Assembly: GCA_005883365.1 (NCBI GenBank)
Contig: VAXA01000094.1
Coordinates: forward strand, 1-17,082
Length of the DNA stretch: 17,082 bases
Direction: 5' to 3'
Source: Actinomycetota bacterium
GTDB lineage: Bacteria > Actinomycetota > Thermoleophilia > Gaiellales > Gaiellaceae
Shown here: piece by piece, positions 14,201-17,082 of the stretch
How the letters are laid out: every line of letters begins with the position of its first letter
Position numbering within the stretch: position 1 is the stretch's first letter
The notes under the pieces: model-generated
The model's database searches: none
Told to the model about the DNA's origin: nothing
The model's input: the letters and a program-made list of their open reading frames with translations, nothing else
Position numbers and translations under genes: made by a program

Positions 14201-15439
14201 GTGGCGACGACGCAGGCGACGTTCCAGGAGCTGAAGCACGCCGGGCTCGACGAGGTCGACCCCGAGATCGCACGGCTCCTCGGCGACGAGCTCGAGCGGC
14301 AGCGCGGGCAGATCGAGCTGATCGCGTCGGAGAACTTCACGTGGCCCGCCGTCTTCGAGGCCGTTGGCTCCGTGGCGACGAACAAGTACGCGGAGGGCTA
14401 TCCCGGTCGCCGCTACTACGGCGGCTGCGAGGTGATCGACGAGATCGAGCAGCTCGCGATCGACCGCGCGAAGGAGCTGTTCGGCGCCGAGCACGCCAAC
14501 GTCCAGCCGCACGCGGGCGCCCAGACGAACATGGCGGTCTACGCCGCGGTGATGGAGCCCGGCGACACGCTGATGGCGCTCGCGCTGAACCAGGGCGGGC
14601 ACCTCACGCACGGGCACAAGGTGAACTTCTCCGGCCGCCTCTACAGGGTCGCGCACTACGAGGTCTCGCGCGACACGATGACCGTCGACTACGAGGACGT
14701 GCTCGCGAAGGCAAAGGAGGCGCGGCCGAAGGTGATCGTGTGCGGCGGCTCCGCCTATCCGCGTACGGTCGAGGCCGATCGCTTCCGCGCCATCGCGGAC
14801 GAGGTGGGAGCGCTCCTCCTCTGCGACATGGCCCACTTCGCGGGGCTCGTCGCGGCGAGCCTCCACCCGAACCCGGTCGAGCACTGCGATTTCGTCACCT
14901 CGACGACCCACAAGACGCTCGCCGGCCCACGCGCCGGCTTCATCCTCTGCCGCGAGGAGCACGCGAAGGCGGTCGACTCGGCAGTGATGCCGGGGATGCA
15001 GGGCGGCCCGCTCGAGCACACGATCGCGGCCAAGGCAACGTGCTTCCGGATCGCGATGACCGATGCCTTCCGCGAGTACCAAGCGCAGATCCGTCGCAAC
15101 GCGGACTCGCTTGCCGAGACGCTGCTCGAGGGCGGGTTCTCGCTCGTGACGGGCAAGGCGGCGGAGGAGCGGCTGCACCAGATCGACGTGACCGTCAACC
15201 GCAACACGATTCCCTTCGACGAGCGGTCGCCGTTCGTCACGTCCGGCATCCGGCTCGGCTCGCCGGCGATGACGATGCGCGGCTTCGACGAGGACGATTT
15301 CCGCGAGGTCGGGCGGATCATCTGCGCGGCACTGACCGAGTCGCCTGACCTCGACGCGCTCCGCGACCGGGTCGCAGCGCTGTGCGCGAAGCACCCGCTC
15401 TACGAGGGCTTCCGCGGCTACACGACGTACGTGGCTTGA
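14201..15439 (+). CDS. glyA: Serine hydroxymethyltransferase, with an apparent internal deletion
   Basis: The 412-residue protein interconverts serine and glycine with tetrahydrofolate and supplies one-carbon units. Conserved text is strong: ELIASENF, TNKYAEGYPGRRYYGG, the PLP Lys238 in TSTTHKTLAGPRAG, PGMQGGPLEH, NTIPFD and the substrate-carboxylate Arg351 in SPFVTSGIRLGSP. At residues 315-320 the text runs SLVTGKAAEERL, where family members have roughly 20 more residues between LV(T/S)G and the (L)TGKEAEE helix, with a GTDNHLxLVDLR strand. The N-terminus is about 10 residues longer than usual, so the total length looks nearly normal and hides the loss. GTG 14201 is the first start after the sua5 stop. 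Its TGA overlaps the upp TTG (TTGA). Confidence 0.93.
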   Translation: MATTQATFQELKHAGLDEVDPEIARLLGDELERQRGQIELIASENFTWPAVFEAVGSVATNKYAEGYPGRRYYGGCEVIDEIEQLAIDRAKELFGAEHANVQPHAGAQTNMAVYAAVMEPGDTLMALALNQGGHLTHGHKVNFSGRLYRVAHYEVSRDTMTVDYEDVLAKAKEARPKVIVCGGSAYPRTVEADRFRAIADEVGALLLCDMAHFAGLVAASLHPNPVEHCDFVTSTTHKTLAGPRAGFILCREEHAKAVDSAVMPGMQGGPLEHTIAAKATCFRIAMTDAFREYQAQIRRNADSLAETLLEGGFSLVTGKAAEERLHQIDVTVNRNTIPFDERSPFVTSGIRLGSPAMTMRGFDEDDFREVGRIICAALTESPDLDALRDRVAALCAKHPLYEGFRGYTTYVA

Positions 15440-16071
15440 CGGAATCGCGGCTCACCGTCGTCAGCCATCCGCTGATCCAGCACAAGCTCGGCTACCTGCG
15501 CGACAAGGAGACGCCGACCGTCCACTTCCGCAAGCTCGCGAACGAGATCACGCTTCTCCTCACGTACGAGGCGACGAAGGACATGCCGACCGAGGGCGCG
15601 GAGATCGACACGCCGCTCGAGCGGATGACGGTGCAACGCATCTCCGGCAAGAAGGTGGCCGTCTGCCCTGTGCTGCGGGCGGGGGTGGGGATGCTCGATG
15701 GCGTCCTCTCGCTGGTCTCGAGCGCGCGTGTCGGCTTCGTCGGGATGTACCGGGACGAGGAGACGCTCGAGCCCGTCCAGTACTACCTCAAGCTGCCCGA
15801 CGACCTGGCCGAGCGGGACGCGATCGTGCTCGACCCGATGCTCGCGACCGGCCATTCGAGCTGCGCGGCGATTGCGGCCGTAAAGGAGGCGGGCGCGCAG
15901 ACGGTGACGCTCGTGTGCATCGTCGCGGCGCCGACGGGGATCGAGGAAGTGCACCGGCAGCATCCGGACGTCCACATCGTGTGCGCCGCCGTTGACCGGG
16001 GCCTCAACGAGCACGGCTTCATCGTCCCAGGGCTGGGCGACGCCGGTGACCGCCTCTACGGGACGAAGTAG
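15436..16071 (+). CDS. upp: Uracil phosphoribosyltransferase
   Basis: From the TTG at 15436, in a TTGA overlap with the glyA stop, the protein has 211 residues, normal for UPRT. It starts TESRLTVVSHPLIQHKLGYL, has the PVLRAGVGMLDG segment, the PRPP-binding loop DPMLATGHS (133-141; many homologues have GGS at the end) and the uracil-binding C-terminus RGLNEHGFIVPGLGDAGDR. It salvages uracil to UMP using PRPP in the cytoplasm. The pairing glyA-upp is common in Gram-positive bacteria. The frame is open a little upstream, but only this start gives the canonical N-terminus. Confidence 0.96.
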   Translation: MTESRLTVVSHPLIQHKLGYLRDKETPTVHFRKLANEITLLLTYEATKDMPTEGAEIDTPLERMTVQRISGKKVAVCPVLRAGVGMLDGVLSLVSSARVGFVGMYRDEETLEPVQYYLKLPDDLAERDAIVLDPMLATGHSSCAAIAAVKEAGAQTVTLVCIVAAPTGIEEVHRQHPDVHIVCAAVDRGLNEHGFIVPGLGDAGDRLYGTK

Positions 16072-16082
16072 CTCCACTTTCA

Positions 16083-16111
16083 GGCGAGAGACGCTCGCCC
16101 AGGCCGCGGCC
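16083..16111 (+). terminator. Weak terminator-like structure after upp
   Basis: GGCGAG and CTCGCC (16083-16088, 16094-16099) can pair around a 5-nt loop, followed by the palindrome GGCCGCGGCC and then CTCTTCTCT. The stems are short and the T run is interrupted, but the position between upp and a separately promoted gene is right for termination. Confidence 0.3.
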
Positions 16112-16126
16112 CTCTTCTCTGACGCC

Positions 16127-16155
16127 TTGACGTTTGCAGGAGTGCGCACTAGGTT
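16127..16155 (+). promoter_or_regulatory. Sigma70-type promoter of the GNAT gene
   Basis: TTGACG at 16127-16132 and TAGGTT at 16150-16155 are separated by exactly 17 bp. The -10 ends 6 nt before the ATG at 16162, so transcription would begin at or next to the start codon and the mRNA would be leaderless. This is the best-formed promoter in the window. Confidence 0.6.
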
Positions 16156-16161
16156 CGCGCG

Positions 16162-17082
16162 ATGATCGAGCTGGTCGCGGGGACGGCCGATACCTCTGCT
16201 GCAGCTCAGATCAGGACGATGGTTTGGCGGTGGATCGTGAGCGAGTCCGAGGCGATCGAGCACGCCCGTGCGACGACACCGATGTTTCACGACTGGCTCG
16301 CGCTTCTCGACGGTGAGCCAGTCGGTGTCGGGTCGTGCTCACTCAACCCCGGAATGGAGGAGGACACGGCAGCTTTTGCAGTCAATTGCGTTCTTCCCCA
16401 GGCGAGAGGGCAAGGAGTTGGGACAGCCATCTACAGGCAAGTTTCGGCGCACGCCCGTTTGCTGGGCAAGTCTCAGCTCATGACTTGGGGCTACGAGGAT
16501 GACGCGGGCGGGGTCGCCTTCGCGGAGCTTCACGGCTTTGTCGTCGTGAAACGAAACCGCGGGCTGCGCTTGGTGCTCGACGGTTGCCCACGCCCGACCG
16601 TTGACCTGCCGGAGGACATCGCGATCACGACCCTCGCTGACAGCCCGGAGTTGGCCGAAGGGGTGTGGGAGACCGCCAGCGAGGCGATGCCGGACATTCC
16701 GTACTACTCCGTTCCGATGAGCGCCGGCTCTCTAGAGGAGTTCGCTGCACGTGCCTTTGCCGGCCCGAAGTACATCCCCGAGGCCACGTTCATCGCTCTC
16801 CGGAACCGCGAAGTGGTCGGGTATGCGCAGCTCGCCTGGATGAGCCGTGCTGCCGGAGTCGCCGACCACGCGATGCTCGCAATCCGGCGCGCCTGGCGCG
16901 GGCGTGGAATCGCGAAGGCGCTCAAAGCACGACAGATCATGTGGGCACTCGACAACGGCCTCACTGAGCTACGCACCGGAAACGATGAGCGCAATGCATC
17001 GGCCCGAGCTGTCAATGCCAACTTCGCTTACACCCCGCTCCCCGATCAAGTCGGCTATCGCGGCCCTCTCCTCGCCGGCGAG
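16162..17082 (+). CDS. Tandem GNAT acetyltransferase, 3' end outside the window
   Basis: The frame from the ATG at 16162 is open to the window edge: 307 codons without a stop. It contains two GNAT folds. The first (about 1-135) has the acetyl-CoA loop RGQGVG at 82-87 in LPQARGQGVGTAIYRQ, and the second (about 150-307) has RGRGIA at 246-251 in RRAWRGRGIAKALKARQ, followed by a TGNDERNASARAVNANFAY stretch typical of motif B. Duplicated GNATs of this type transfer an acetyl group to small molecules or antibiotics, with the substrate unknown here. Codon use is less GC3-biased than in the neighbours (many TTT, AAT, GCA, CTT, AGA and AGG codons around 16270-16450), which may indicate recent acquisition or relaxed expression. 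It has its own promoter. Confidence 0.85.
   Translation, partial: MIELVAGTADTSAAAQIRTMVWRWIVSESEAIEHARATTPMFHDWLALLDGEPVGVGSCSLNPGMEEDTAAFAVNCVLPQARGQGVGTAIYRQVSAHARLLGKSQLMTWGYEDDAGGVAFAELHGFVVVKRNRGLRLVLDGCPRPTVDLPEDIAITTLADSPELAEGVWETASEAMPDIPYYSVPMSAGSLEEFAARAFAGPKYIPEATFIALRNREVVGYAQLAWMSRAAGVADHAMLAIRRAWRGRGIAKALKARQIMWALDNGLTELRTGNDERNASARAVNANFAYTPLPDQVGYRGPLLAGE

Overview
The window is a high-GC, gene-dense bacterial chromosome segment. Essentially every gene is on the + strand. The protein set suggests an actinobacterium, and the flavor of the sequences points to the Thermoleophilia (Gaiellales/Solirubrobacterales-like); this placement is an inference from resemblance, not from a search. 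No tRNA, rRNA, CRISPR array or insertion sequence was seen.

Layout. (1) Positions 1-118 hold the C-terminal end of a lytic transglycosylase. (2) Positions 157-3741 encode an electron-transfer flavoprotein module: etfB and etfA overlap by 4 bp, and an ETF:quinone oxidoreductase follows after a gap containing a perfect hairpin. Together they would pass electrons from acyl-CoA and other flavin dehydrogenases to the quinone pool. (3) Positions 3740-6261 encode a small membrane-anchored DUF5666-like protein, an OmpR/PhoB-type response regulator and its histidine kinase. A 7-bp direct repeat with an 11-bp period, the layout of a PhoB/PhoP-type box, lies just upstream. (4) Positions 6276-6393 hold three consecutive perfect hairpins, the last of which encloses the start codon of a PLP-dependent threonine dehydratase-like gene. 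(5) From rpmE (7306) to upp (16071) the order is rpmE, DUF1385, [cyclase-ATPase], prfA, prmC, [alpha/beta hydrolase], sua5, glyA, upp. This is a Gram-positive housekeeping synteny block with two intercalated genes. (6) From 16162 to the window edge there is a tandem-GNAT acetyltransferase with a good sigma70-type promoter and visibly less GC-biased codon use.

Gene expression. Many junctions are 4-bp NTGA stop/start overlaps (translational coupling). Several cistrons that begin a unit lack a clear Shine-Dalgarno but have a TAnnnT hexamer 6-9 nt before the start codon, which suggests leaderless transcription.

Oddities. Around 12.7-15.2 kb several well-conserved proteins lack pieces: sua5 is frameshifted and also lacks an internal loop, glyA appears to lack about 20 residues including the usual NHL...DLR strand, and prmC lacks a short turn. 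Either these are real micro-deletions or they are assembly errors. The ETF:quinone oxidoreductase has Ile where the fourth cysteine of its 4Fe-4S motif should be. The cyclase-ATPase has no ATG/GTG/TTG start that preserves its catalytic N-terminus. A convergent carbonic-anhydrase C-terminal remnant sits between it and prfA. I do not see a clear new multi-gene defence or biosynthetic system; the best candidates for novelty are the regulatory structures and the lesion cluster.
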